From NCBI RefSeq assembly GCF_000002595.2, contig NC_057020.1, positions 2,773,452 through 2,837,451 on the forward strand: DNA of 64,000 nt, in the 5' to 3' direction. The notes under the pieces were generated by a model. The model ran no database searches, was not told where the DNA came from, and worked only from the letters and a program-made list of their open reading frames with translations. This document shows, one piece after another, positions 34,901 through 45,435 of this stretch. How positions within the stretch are numbered: position 1 is the stretch's first letter; every line of letters begins with the position of its first letter. The DNA is from Chlamydomonas reinhardtii (taxonomy: Eukaryota; Chlorophyta; Chlorophyceae; Chlamydomonadales; Chlamydomonadaceae). Position numbers and translations under genes: made by a program.

Positions 34901-37193
34901 GTCAAGGAATAGGGGGAGGGGAGGCGCAGACCGTAGCCCACCTGGGTGGACGGGGCGTTCGCAAGGCGGGCTGCTGGCGGCTGGCTGGCCGGTTGCATGG
35001 CGCCGGACGTGGCACCCGTGCGCCCTCTCTCCTGACCCCCAATAATCATGAATGTAACCCGCTCCCCCCTCCCCCCGCAGGCCAATATGGAGAAGCTAGT
35101 GACGCAGTTCAACAACATCAACAAGCAGCTGCAGGACGCACGCCGAGACGCACAGGCGCCCGCGGTGGGGCTGGTGGCGGCGGCGGTGGCCGGGCAGGCC
35201 GGCGGCGGCGGTGGCGCCACGTCGGCCGCGACCGCCGCCACCGCGGCCTCGGCGGCTGCCACGGCGGCGCAGACGGCGTCGGAGGCGCGCGCGGCGGTGG
35301 AGCGGGAGCGGGCGGACCGCGAGCGCGAGGTGAGGCGACGGCCAGCAGGACACGGCGGACTAATTCTCTGCAGGCTTGTGTACGTTTTATTCTTCCAATG
35401 ACCCGCACAGCTACACCCATTTTCGGAATTGCTCGCGCAACTGTGCGCTAGGCACGCCCACTGCCCCCGCAGCCCGTTGCTTGCCTCTCTCCGGCCGTCC
35501 CCGCGCGCGCGCGCCCGCTTCCGCCCACGTCCGCTCACCCTCCCACCTGCCCGCCTGTATTCGCCCCCAGACCCGCGAGCTGCGTGAGCGGCTGGCGCGC
35601 GCCGAGAGCCACCTGGGCGGCGCGCTGGGTGAGCTGCAGACGGTGGTGGGCGCCGAGCTGTCCAACATCAAGGAGGTGCTCAGCCAGCTGGAGGCGGCCA
35701 TGAACACATGTGCGTGCGGGGTGGGCAGGAGCAGGGGGAGGGACAGGGCGAGAGGGACAGGGAGAGAGGGAGAGGGACAGGGAGAGAGGGACAGGGAGAG
35801 AGGGACAGGGAGAGAGGGACAGGGAGAGAGGGACAGGGAGAGAGGGACAGGGAGAGAGGGACAGGGAGAGAGGCACAGGGAGAGAGGGACAGGGAGAGAG
35901 GGACAGGGCTGAAGGGTCAGAAGGGAAGCTCTGGAAACCACAGGGGTGGGGGTGGGCGCATGGCCACACCAGGGTGCCAGCTCCGGGGGCGTGCTGACGG
36001 GAAGGAGGGGCGGCGGGCACTGGGCGGCGGCCGACACAAGACCATTCCCACATGCCTCCCCACTCCCTCGGCCCTCCTCCGCGCCCTTTCGTGCGCGCGC
36101 AGCTGACGGCGAGGCAATGCGGCTGATCCGCGAGCTGGACGGCTCCCTGCGCGGCGCCCTAGGCAGCCTGGAGCGCGCCGGCAGCGAGCAGAACGAGATG
36201 ACTGGCAAGGTCATCATGAAGGTGCGAGGGACCGGGTGCGGGTGCGGAGGAGAGCGGGAGGGGACTGTGCCAGTGGGGACGTGTGGACGTCGGGTCGAGG
36301 CTCTCAGAATCGGTAGCCTATGCCCGGCCGCTGCGCCAATGTATCATTCGCAAACCCCCAAACACATCAGGACACAAGTGCATCAAGTGATCAAACAAAT
36401 TACATGCCATCGCCCACCCGTTCCCTGCGCCTCTCAACTCCTCGCCCACACAGATGGCCCGGCAGATCACGGAGATGCAGGTCAAGCTGCGGGAAATGGC
36501 CACGGCCATGGCCTCGGGCCCGCCACCCGGCCACAGCCCCATGCCCAGCCCGCCCTCGCAGCCGCCGCCCATGCCCATGGCGGCAGCGGCACAGCAGCTG
36601 CAGTCGCGAGAGAGCGAGTCGCAGGTGACTGGGGGCGGAACAACAAGACATGGGTGCATGACGAGTGTTGCGGAACTAATGCGTACGCAGACCAGAGCGG
36701 AAGGCGGAGTGGGCTTGCAGGGCGCACAGGGCTTGTGTGTGCTGCGCGCGCCGTGCTTAATGCGCCCTCACGGCCCGCGTGGTTTGATGCCATGCACTGT
36801 TGCACAATCGCGCCGTTGCGGCTGACGGTTTGACACACACCACCCATCTTCCCCGTCCTTCACCATGAACAGCTGCCTTTCGCGGCGCGGCTGCTGGCGC
36901 AGCAGAGCGGCGGCGGCGGCAACGACGCAGGCAGCCCCGCCTCCCCTTCGCTGGCGCAGCGCATCATCCAGGGAGCTCGCACCTCCATCAACGGCTCCGG
37001 CTCCTCTGGCGGCGGCCTGCTGCAGGGCCGCGCGCAGTCGCCGCTGACAGCGGAGATGGCGGGCGCTGGAGGCGGAGGAGGCAGGAATGTGGGAGCCAGC
37101 CCCGCGCGCGGCTCGTTGGCAGCGGACCCGCCGCCGCCGCCGGGCGGCGTGCGCATGCCGCGCCTGTCAGACGCGGGCGGCCGGAAGGCGTAG
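28972..37193 (+). CDS. EF-hand + p25-alpha (TPPP)-like + coiled-coil protein
   Basis: Twenty exons: 28972-29004, 29189-29333, 29522-29713, 30036-30194, 30417-30571, 30751-31021, 31173-31402, 31762-32010, 32193-32417, 32673-32810, 33015-33102, 33344-33528, 33787-33950, 34267-34405, 34743-34838, 35081-35329, 35571-35709, 36103-36221, 36454-36624 and 36873-37193; 1155 residues, phases match. One good EF-hand loop (DQNGDGLLDPRE) lies at about residue 28. Residues about 130-228 look p25-alpha-like: GDLKISSAQWHQLCADVGL, then TDLGNIFS and LTLKQFLTAL. After a glycine run (about 270-290) the rest is mainly coiled coil with heptads (LLDRLAAAEARITQLEQQQ, LDLLSQKVESLTKTVERMG) interrupted by Gly/Ala-rich linkers. 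The tail is Pro/Gly-rich. p25-alpha proteins bind and bundle microtubules, so a cytoskeletal or ciliary role is plausible but inferred. The 11-residue first exon is uncertain. Confidence 0.75.
31420..31556 (+). repeat. GGGTGT hexamer repeat
   Basis: About 23 nearly perfect GGGTGT units with occasional GGATGT/GGGCGT variants, starting some 17 nt after the donor at 31403 of the coiled-coil gene. It is not the volvocine telomere repeat (TTTTAGGG). Confidence 0.9.
33213..33250 (+). repeat. Intron box A (5'-side orientation)
   Basis: TTGTAAATACCAGCCCAAAC flanked by G runs, about 110 nt after the donor at 33103 of the coiled-coil gene. It is the clearest copy of the box. Confidence 0.5.
34655..34680 (+). 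repeat. Intron box B
   Basis: AAATCATCCATGTAACCCCC, ending about 63 nt before the acceptor at 34742. C/T-rich repeats follow up to the splice site. Confidence 0.5.
34861..34890 (+). repeat. Intron box A (diverged, 5'-side orientation)
   Basis: GGGGGTTATGTGCCCGAGCC continuing CAACGAAATA, 22 nt after the donor at 34839. It keeps the G run, TT, and the AGCCCAA core. Confidence 0.35.
35041..35060 (+). repeat. Intron box B
   Basis: AATAATCATGAATGTAACCC, ending 21 nt before exon 16 of the coiled-coil gene. Close match to 52641 and 38989. Confidence 0.5.
35741..35908 (+). repeat. 14-bp minisatellite (GGGACAGGGAGAGA), about 11 units
   Basis: Tandem units with almost no variation, starting about 30 nt after the donor of intron 17 of the coiled-coil gene. 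Confidence 0.9.
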
Positions 37194-38103
37194 CGGCCTT
37201 TGGTCTGCAGGGGTAGGGGGCGAGTGCTAGGATGGCGAGGAGGTGGGGTGGGGTGCTGGTGGGGTGCGGGCTGGGGCGACGGAGGAGGACGATGGCGGCG
37301 GCGGCGGCCGCCGCAGGCCCGGCAGAGCTGCGCTGCAGAAGCGTTGCGGAGCTGAGGGACCAGGGACAGGTGGTACGGCCGAGTGAGTTCTTTGGTTGGT
37401 TTGGAGGGTCAGGCGACTTCGGCGTGGGGCTCTTGAATGGGTGCATGCACGATTGGGTTTCGACGACACACACGACTGGTGATGACGAGCTAGGACTTTG
37501 TTGGCCGCACATTGCTGTGATGCCATGCTGCGCGCGCACGGATGACGGCGTACATATGAATGTATGGTGGTATGTAGCAGAGGGGCGGGGGCGAGTCGCT
37601 ACGTCCAGCGGGCCACTCAGGGAGGTGTTGCACAGGTTGTTGTGTCGGCAGCTAAGCCTGTTGCTTCGTTTGTTGGAATGGTGGAATACATATAAATGAG
37701 AAGCACTGGTGTCACGATGGCATCCCCGAGCGGAACGGCGCTTGGCAGAAGTCTGTTACCGGGAATTCCCGAAGGCCCAACGCGCCTCCCAACCGCGAGC
37801 GTTACAGTCAGATACGTATTCAGATAACCACTGCTAGGCAGTCGTCTTGCTTCTCAGGCCGGGGCCGGGGCCGGGGCCGGGGCCGGGGCCGGGGCAAACA
37901 GCAGAATCGTGACGAATGGTCCCCATCGCGCCTTCTTTTGGGTCAGGTCGTCGCCAAGCATTGAGGTACTTCCGGGCGCAACAATTACACTGTACACAGC
38001 ATTACGCCTACCTACTATCAACTCCCCTGCAGTAAACGGCCTCACCAGTGTGGTCCCAACAACCCCAGCATTCCGCCCTCGGGCAACTTAACACCAGCCA
38101 GGA
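37194..38103. other. Spacer: 3' UTR of the coiled-coil gene and promoter of the activase-like gene
   Basis: No TGTAA is seen after the stop at 37193 and no ORF here looks coding. The right part carries a (GGGGCC)6 tract and a possible splice acceptor (CTCCCCTGCAG, about 38024-38034), so the next gene may have a 5' UTR intron. Confidence 0.5.
37857..37895 (+). repeat. GGGGCC hexanucleotide repeat, about 6 units
   Basis: Uninterrupted (GGGGCC)n about 210 bp before the start codon of the activase-like gene. Confidence 0.9.
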
Positions 38104-41100
38104 ATGAGGACCATTCACACGAGTGGCACATGCAGGCTCGTAACCGGCACTCAGCGCTGTCGGCGCCCGGTCCCATTGCCCGGGAGAAGCTCATCGATTG
38201 TGGCACGCTCGTGGCGCGACTACTTTGCTGATGAGCGAAGCGCTGCCGAGCAGTTCTTCGGTGAGGACTATGAAGAGGAGATGGTGGCGTCGCCATCTGG
38301 CTCAGAACGAGACCGGTTCAGTTCGGTCAACTTCGACAAGGAGGGCGTGCTGCAGCGACGGCAGGGCTCCAGCTGGCGTGCCAAGGAGAAGGGCCAGGCC
38401 GAGGGCATTGAGCGCGACTTCCTGTCCGACCTCGGCGCCAAGCAGGTAAGGTGAAGGGACATGTGAAGGTGATACAGTATGCGTGTGTGCGCTGTGGATT
38501 GGGGTTGGGGCGGCCTTGCGGAGTGGTGGCGGCGCCGGACGGGTGCCACGCCTGCATGTCGGGCGTCCCGGCGCCCCGCGGCTCCTGACGACGAGCGCCG
38601 ACGGCCGCGTGTATCCTGTGTTGCTCTTGCACGAGGATTGCGTTGCGAGCATGCTAGCATGCTAGCATCCGGAGTAGGTTGGATCGCAACCCGCCGCCTG
38701 CAACCCTAGCCGCCAGAAGTGCTGACGCTGATACTCCTTTCCGCCTGCCTGCCCCTCTCCACCACAGCTGTACAACATCAACGTTGACCACGGTAAGCCA
38801 CCACTCGCATGATACAGACACTTAGCAATTGCGAAAGGCGCTCGGTGCTTAGCTGGCTTAGACCCTCCTTGGGCTCGGATATGGCCACCCTCCTGCTGCA
38901 TCACCCAGGCTACCAACAGCCTCCAATGCCAAGTGCCGAACCCAACCTCCTCCATCCCATCTCCTGCAAACTCCACCCCCTCCCCTTCTTAATCAATCAT
39001 GAGCGTAACCCCTCCATCCCTCTCCCCACCCAACTCACCCCGCAGGCCAAAGTGTGGACCACATCGACTCGCTATTTGCGGGCGAGGTGCTGGGCCACAA
39101 GTCCGATATCGCGGACGGCTCGCTGCGTGCCGTGGACTTCCGCGTGTTCAACAACATCGTGGGCGACTACTACGTGGCGCCCGCCTTCCTCATGAAGGTG
39201 GCGGTGAGTGCAGGGAGGCGGCAGCGGGGAGGCGGAGGCAGGGGGGGTCCCGCCCGGGCCCAACGGAAAAGTCCCATCATAATCAGGAAGCCCACCCAGT
39301 AAGGGGGGAGGCAGGTGGGGCACCTGGGGTGGGGGTGGGTATGCTGGGGTGAGGTTAGATGGGATAGGGTGTCGGTGCTGGGGTGGGGTACTGGGTGCAC
39401 CTTCTGGGGATGGGGATGCTGGTGGGGTTTGGGATGATGTTGGTGGGAGTGACACGGGTAGACAACAAGACAAGCGACCTCGTGGGGGCCCCGGGAAGGC
39501 GAGTCCCGCCGCCCCAGGGACACGGCTTGGGGGGCCACGGCGTGGGGGGACTCGGCTTGGGACACGGCTTGGGACAAGGTGTGGTGCGTGCCGGTAGTGG
39601 GAAGCAACTGGAGGAAGAGGCGCGAGATTTGGCAGCAGGCAGGGTTAACTCTGAACCAACGGCGTGTGGGGGGGGGGGGGGGGCGGCTTGGGCCTCCGCT
39701 TGGGTTGGGAGGCAGCAGGAGGGAGAGGTACGAGGCGCGGCAGCTGCACACGACACACATGCGACGCACAGAACGCGACACACAGACGTCGGAGGCCAAG
39801 ACGTTTCACAACCTCTTACGGCGCCCGTACGCATCCCTCACCTCTCCCGGCTGTCCCCCAGATGCACATGGCCAAGAACTACCTGTTTGACCTGGGGGCC
39901 ATGAGCGCCAACACGCGCGTGCCGCTCATCCTAGGCATCTGGGGCGAGAAGGGCATGGGCAAGACCTTCCAGACCGAGCTGGCGCTCAAGAAGCTGGGGT
40001 GAGGGTGGGGTGTGGAGGAGGAGGGGGAGGCGGGAGGGAGGGAGGGAGGAGCAGGAGGGAGGCAGTGGGGAGGAGGGGGAGGAGGAGAAGGAGTACAGGG
40101 AGGGGGAGGAGGAGCAGGAGGAGGGGCAGGGAGGATGGCAGGAGGGGCGGCAGGGACAAGGGGGGAGGAGGGGGAGGAGGAGCAGGAGGAGGAGGAGGAG
40201 CCGGAGGGGCAGAAAGGGAAGGCGAGACGGCAGGCTCACAAGGGTGGTGAAGGGTAGCTCCAGAGTGTTTGGGAGACTCGGGATACCGGCAGGCGGTAGA
40301 GCGGCGGAAGCATCAGCATGGACCGGAGCAGGCTTGCAGCGCTGCAGCTGAGCTGCCGGACCGGTGCATGTGGGCTGTCGTCTTCCTGTCAACCATACCA
40401 TAACCCCGAATGCGTTGACCCCGCATGCAGGGCCGAGACGGTGGTGATGAGCTCTGGCGAGCTGGAGCACGAGTGGGCGGGCACACCCGGCAAGCTCATT
40501 CGCGAGCGCTACCGCAAGGTGCGTGGGAGTGGCGTTCCTGGGATGCGGGGCGTCGCATGGGGCGGCGGGGAGGGGGCAAAGGAGGCACGGGTACGTAAAT
40601 CAATGAGGCTTCAATCGTGCACGGACCGCTGGCAGCTGGCCGTGGGGGCCTTCGCGGCGGGCGGCGGGGCGTCATGCGGGGCGGCGGGGAGAGGGCAAAT
40701 CGAGGCACAGGTGTGGGAAGCAATGAGGCTTGAGACATCCAGGGCCGGCTGGCATCTGGCTGTGGGGGCCTTGGCCCCAGGCTCGCGATGTTTGCATGCG
40801 ACGTTGTTGCTGCCCGCACTCGCGCCGGGGGTGCAGGCGAGCGAGATGTCCAAGGTGCGCGGCAAGATGACAGCGCTGCTCATCCACGACATTGACGCCG
40901 GCCTGGGCCACTTCGACCACGTGCAGGTGCGGGGGCGGGGGGCAGCGGCGGGGCGGGATGAAGATGGCGGCGGAGGCGGGGAGGGAACCGAGGAGGGGGA
41001 GGAGACATGGAGGCGTGGAGGGGGGGGGACACGCGCAGCAATGCAGTGGCGTCGCGAAGTTGCGGAGTTCGAGGCGGGTGTAACTTGGGAGTTGAGGCTT

Positions 41101-43403
41101 CTAGGGCAGGCGGGTCATACACTTGGACGCAAGCCCAAAGTGCCAGACGTGTACGGAACTGCGCCCGTGTCCCGCGGGCGCGCCGCGCCTGAACCCAACC
41201 TCCTGACACTCACTGCTCGGGGGCCGCAGGTGACGGTGAACAACCAGATTGTGATCGGCACGCTCATGAACATCTGCGACAACCCCAACGGTGAGCAACT
41301 GAGCTCCAACTGAGCTCGTGCTTAGTATCGGGGGGGGGGGCTGCGGGCGGGAGGCGCGGGGGGAGGGCTGGGCACCGCAGGCGTGTGCGGAGTTGCGGCG
41401 CTGGATGCAACGCAGCCAGGGAGGGAGGGAAGCAGGGACGGAGGGAGGGGAGGGAGGGAGCAATGCAAGAGGCTCGATAACCTACTTCCACACCACCAGA
41501 CTACCTTGTACATGTACGTGTGTGTGTTGTTGCCGCGCAGTGGTGAGCACGGGCCAGGACTGGTTCGCTGTGAGCCGCATCCGCCGCACGCCCATCATCG
41601 TCACCGGCAACGACTTCAGCAAGATGTTCGCGCCGCTCATTCGTGACGGCCGCATGGACAAGGTACCGGGACGGGCGCCGGCGGCCTGGGGAAAAGGGGG
41701 GCGTCGAGGAGGCTGGGCCGCCCTTGGACGGATCGGGGAAGGGGGGCGGGAGCATGTGCCTGAAGCCCCAACGAGTGGGTCGGATACGGGTTGCAGTACG
41801 TAAGCTGCGGGATTAGACGCCTAGATGTCTGGTGGTCAGGATTTGGTCCTGTGTTTTGTGTGAGTTCCTGCCTCCTGCCTATGAGTTCCTGCCTCCTACC
41901 GACGCCGCCCCTGCCGCTCGCTCCCGCCCGCAGTACTACTGGAAGCCCACGCGCGAGGACATGGTCAACATCGTGTTGCAGGTGGGGCGGGTTGCACGTA
42001 TGTGTATGTGTGTGTGTGTGTGTGTGTGTGTTTGTGTGTTGGTTTGCTTTAGTTTGCTTTAGTTTGGGCTGGTATTCACAAGCCCCCCCCCCCCGTGTTG
42101 CTGCTGAGCAGATGTACCAGGACGACGGCATCACCCGGCGCGACGTCGAGGCCCTGCTGGACAGGTGTGCGGCGGCTGCGGGTACCAGGGGGGCCGGGGG
42201 CGGATCCAGCCCGTCGTCGGACGGACGGCCGCCGAGCACGTGTCCCTTACCCCACTACATCTTTTAGTATCCTGGTTGCAGACGCTGCAGACCTCTTTCG
42301 CTGACGGCTCTGAGTCCGGACCACAACCGCCGCGCGGCCTGTGCGCCTACTCAGCTACAGCAACCGGACCTGACCTGGCGCTGGTCACACACTGCCTGCC
42401 GTACGCCCCCGCCACCCACCACCCACCCGCGCACGATACAGGTTCCGGCACCAGCCGCTGGACTTCTACGGCGCGCTGCGTGCGTCCACCTACGACGAAC
42501 AGATCCGGGACTGGATCAAGACCGACGTCACAGGTGCGCTTGTGTGCAACAGTGCCGTAAAAACTTGCCGCCTCCCTCTGACCACTGCCCTTTCTACCTC
42601 TGCTTTAGCCGCTCTCGGCTGTCTCGGCCCGCTCCACGTTTACGCAAGATGTCATGCAGCAACACAGCCTCTCCGTTCTCCCCGCGTTATGCCGCTGCAC
42701 ACCCCGCAGGCGAGGAGTTCATCGCGGACGCCGCCAACCTGTCCAACATGGCCAAGACGCTGCTGTCCGTGGACCGCTCCGAGATGCCCAAGTTCGAGCC
42801 GGTGCGGCTGACGCTGGACATGCTGGTGGCCGAGGGCGAGCGGCTGGAGATGGAGCAGCAGCAGGTGAGCGGGCGGAGCGCGGCCCAGTTGGTGGTGGTG
42901 GGCGGGGGGCGGGGGCGAGGGGGCGGGATGGGGATGGTGATGGTGATCGTGGTGATGGCACCGTTTGCAAGGGTGGGCGGCGTTCCGTGCTTCGCACGCT
43001 GGGTGTGTGAATGCTTGTGTGGTTATAACAGGTGTGTAGTGTGCTTGCAGCGCCTCCAACGGGCGCGCTCAGCCCTGCCTTCAAAGCCCCGCCTTTGCAT
43101 AATATGCATACGTACACGCCCCTCGCCACTCCCAAACATTCGCCACCCGCCACGCGCGCCACACTGGTGCAGGTGAACGACCACAAGCTGAGTGAGCAGT
43201 ACCTGAAGCACGTGGGGCGCGAGGCGCAGCGCAAGGCCAAGGCGGCGACGGAGAAGCGCACCAAGGATGAGGCGGCGGAGCTGCGCAAGAAGTACGACAG
43301 AGAGCTGGTGCTGTCGGGTGGCGGCATGGGCGGCGGCGCATTCGAGGCGCGCAGCGTGCGCCAGCAGACGCGAGGCGTGCGGCAAGCGGGCTTCGGCGCG
43401 TAA
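38104..43403 (+). CDS. Rubisco-activase-like AAA+ ATPase
   Basis: Thirteen exons: 38104-38445, 38768-38792, 39046-39203, 39862-39998, 40431-40518, 40837-40926, 41230-41290, 41541-41662, 41934-41981, 42112-42164, 42442-42533, 42710-42864 and 43173-43403; 533 residues, phases match. The second exon is a 25-nt microexon (LYNINVDH). The AAA+ core follows Rubisco activase closely: YYVAPAFLMKVA, Walker A GIWGEKGMGKT (about 200-210), TVVMSSGELE, KLIRERYRKA, Walker B-like LLIHDIDAG, VNNQIV, sensor IIVTGNDF, APLIRDGRMDKYYW. Differences from true activase are a long N-terminus (DYFADERSAAEQFFG), no obvious redox cysteine pair at the end, and a charged C-terminal extension of about 75 residues rich in Lys, Arg and Glu. 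It may remodel Rubisco or another plastid partner. The arginine-rich N-terminus could be a transit peptide. The start is uncertain. Confidence 0.87.
38989..39012 (+). repeat. Intron box B
   Basis: TTAATCAATCATGAGCGTAA followed by CCCC, ending 34 nt before exon 3 of the activase-like gene. Confidence 0.5.
39238..39270 (+). repeat. Intron box A (diverged, 5'-side orientation)
   Basis: GGGGGTCCCGCCCGGGCCCA followed by ACGGAAAAG, about 37 nt after the donor at 39204. Most similar to the box at 34861. Confidence 0.3.
40015..40225 (+). repeat. GGAGGA-rich purine tract
   Basis: About 210 bp of nearly pure purine on the plus strand (GGAGGAGGGGGAGG type) at the start of the 432-bp intron 39999-40430 of the activase-like gene. 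Confidence 0.85.
42061..42094 (-). repeat. Intron box A (3'-side orientation)
   Basis: AGTTTGGGCTGGTATTCACA followed by a C run, 20-50 nt before the acceptor at 42111 of the activase-like gene. A (GT)n tract precedes it (42001-42040). Confidence 0.5.
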
Positions 43404-45435
43404 GCGTTTGAGTGGCGGGGCGGGGCTCTGTGGGCTGGAGTGGGTGTGAGGGAGGCCGGGCAGTGTTGGTGTTGGAGTTTGGGGCGGGCCGCGGTGGGCC
43501 GTCGTGTTGTTTTGCCGGGTGTGTGTACAGCGCGTGCATTGCGGCAGTTTCTGTTGTCTGGCAGATGGGATATGTGGCGCCCTCATGTTTGTTTACGTGA
43601 GTACCGTAATGGGAGGTCAGGCAGCAGGTGGAACCAGTGCTAACGGTAGGGGCAAAGGAGGTGTGCAAGGTGTGCTGCCGCCGGCGGAGCTGCGTCAAGC
43701 CTAGCGTGCTCTGGCGGTGTATGGTATGTGGTGCCGTGGATGGCCGCACGTGCACATGTGTTTGCTCGCACGAGCACAGGTGTGCACACGTTCCGTTTTC
43801 TTCCCCTCGCTTCTTGATAAAGGTACTTCCTACTTGCAAATTTGCAGCAGAGTACGGTACGCGTAGAGCAGCAGCTGCGAGCCAGTGCAGTGGTGGTGAG
43901 CGCATGAAGCACTTGTGAGGAAGAGGTGCAGTGACAAGGAGTAGAGTAAGAGAGTGCGGCCGCCCTGGAGCCCTTCGTGTGTCGCTCGAGGGAGGAGACT
44001 GAATAAACCTTTGGCGCGCCGAGAAGCCGGACCTATGGGCAGGAAGCCGGGGGCGTGGCATGTGTGAAGATTGCGCACCCTCGTGTAGCATATGCCTACA
44101 CAGTTTTGCTAGAGAGATACCGTATCGTATTTGAGTGGTGACACAGGTAGAGCATCGAAATGAGTAACAGAGACCACTTAGCATTACCTGTGAAGAGTGA
44201 GGGGCATGACGAGGAGCGTCCGAGTTGCAAAAGGTTGCAGTACACGTGCCTTAGATGTGCCGCATGTTCCGCCGCGAAGATGACGGGAATCTGCACGCTT
44301 GATGCGGCGGCAGGAGTGAAGGACCAAGCCCCAGTGAGGGAGGCTTGAGCCTGGAGGGATTAGACAGGTTCGGCACGGCCTGCGTGATGCAAAGAGTCTT
44401 ACGCCTTTCGTGTTATAACTTCCCCGCTGGACGTGACCTCAAGAGTATTTGGCTGAGCCCCCCGAGCGCAGCGATCAGGGGTCGTATCTTGTTTCAGGGT
44501 TAATGTCTAGCTCCAGACAAAAACGGCCCGGTGGCCGCCGTCTTTTGTCTGGGCACATGGCGGTTTGGGGGCTTCTCCATAGGAAATGGGACAAAACCCG
44601 CCCCAAACCCGGGCCAACAAAGTCTCGCCCCAGACATTAGCCCCCGGGAGGAATGTCTAGGAAACGGCCAAAATGGCCAATTAATGTCTGGAGACATTAA
44701 GATAGGAGCCCTGGCAGCGATTCAGGGGGGCGAAGCCCTCCACGACCATGTCCTGTCCGGCTGCCCAAGCACGCCGTTCCAGAGCGGCAGTCGGGAGCGG
44801 TCAGGGTCAGATGCGAACGGCACACAGGCGGTCCCACGTTCCTCAATAAACCGGACCGCCTCTCACGGGGTCGCGCATATGTTCCGATGGCAATTCACGG
44901 CTGCAGAGTGCAGGCCGAGGCTACAGGGTGCATAGGAAGGTGGCGGCTACTTGGCCCGATCGGTGGGGGACCCCCCACGGGGAACCCCTGGGAACCTTTG
45001 CGCAGCCCTCCCAGCCTTAGGCCCTTTGGGACCCAACAGACAATCTCGCTGTATTATAGCTCATGTAGAGGTCCCTTGCCCCCCGGATCGCCACTGTGTG
45101 CTGCTGAGCGCCCCCTCCGGTGCCTCCGAACATGGCGTATGTGCATGTCACTTGAGACCGTCACCGTCACGCGAGCCCTCTGGCACAGCAGAATAGTATG
45201 CCATGTAGTAGCTCAAGGCATGTCCATGTTACTATGGACCACGGCTGCGAGCTATGGGAAGACTGGAGGGCGCCACGGGCTCACAGCGATGGGGCCTCTC
45301 CATGGCATTGATTTCCCGCGCTCGCGCACTTCGTGAGTTTACTTTTGTGTTAGCTGTCAGGACTACTCACTTTCGTCTCGCACCTGTCTTCGTTAACCTC
45401 CTCTCCTTCCGTTAGTTCACTCACACACAGCAGTC
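43404..45435. other. 2-kb spacer between the activase-like gene and UAP56
   Basis: Contains the 3' UTR of the activase-like gene (no TGTAA seen; AATAAA at about 44001), a TTAA-bounded repeat-like element (44500-44700) and the UAP56 promoter. The ORFs here are short and show no domain. A pyrimidine-rich stretch with TTTCG and CTCTCCTTCC precedes the UAP56 start. Confidence 0.5.
44500..44700. mobile_element. Candidate TTAA-bounded MITE-like element
   Basis: TTAA stands at both ends, each next to ATGTCT (left TTAATGTCTAGCTCCAGACA; right end reads TTAATGTCTCCAGACATTAA on the other strand). Inside are further inverted pairs, including AGACAAAA with TTTTGTCT and GTTTGGGG with CCCCAAAC. At 201 bp it has no coding capacity. 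TTAA ends would fit piggyBac-type target sites, but the inverted ends are imperfect and no second copy is in the window. Confidence 0.4.
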
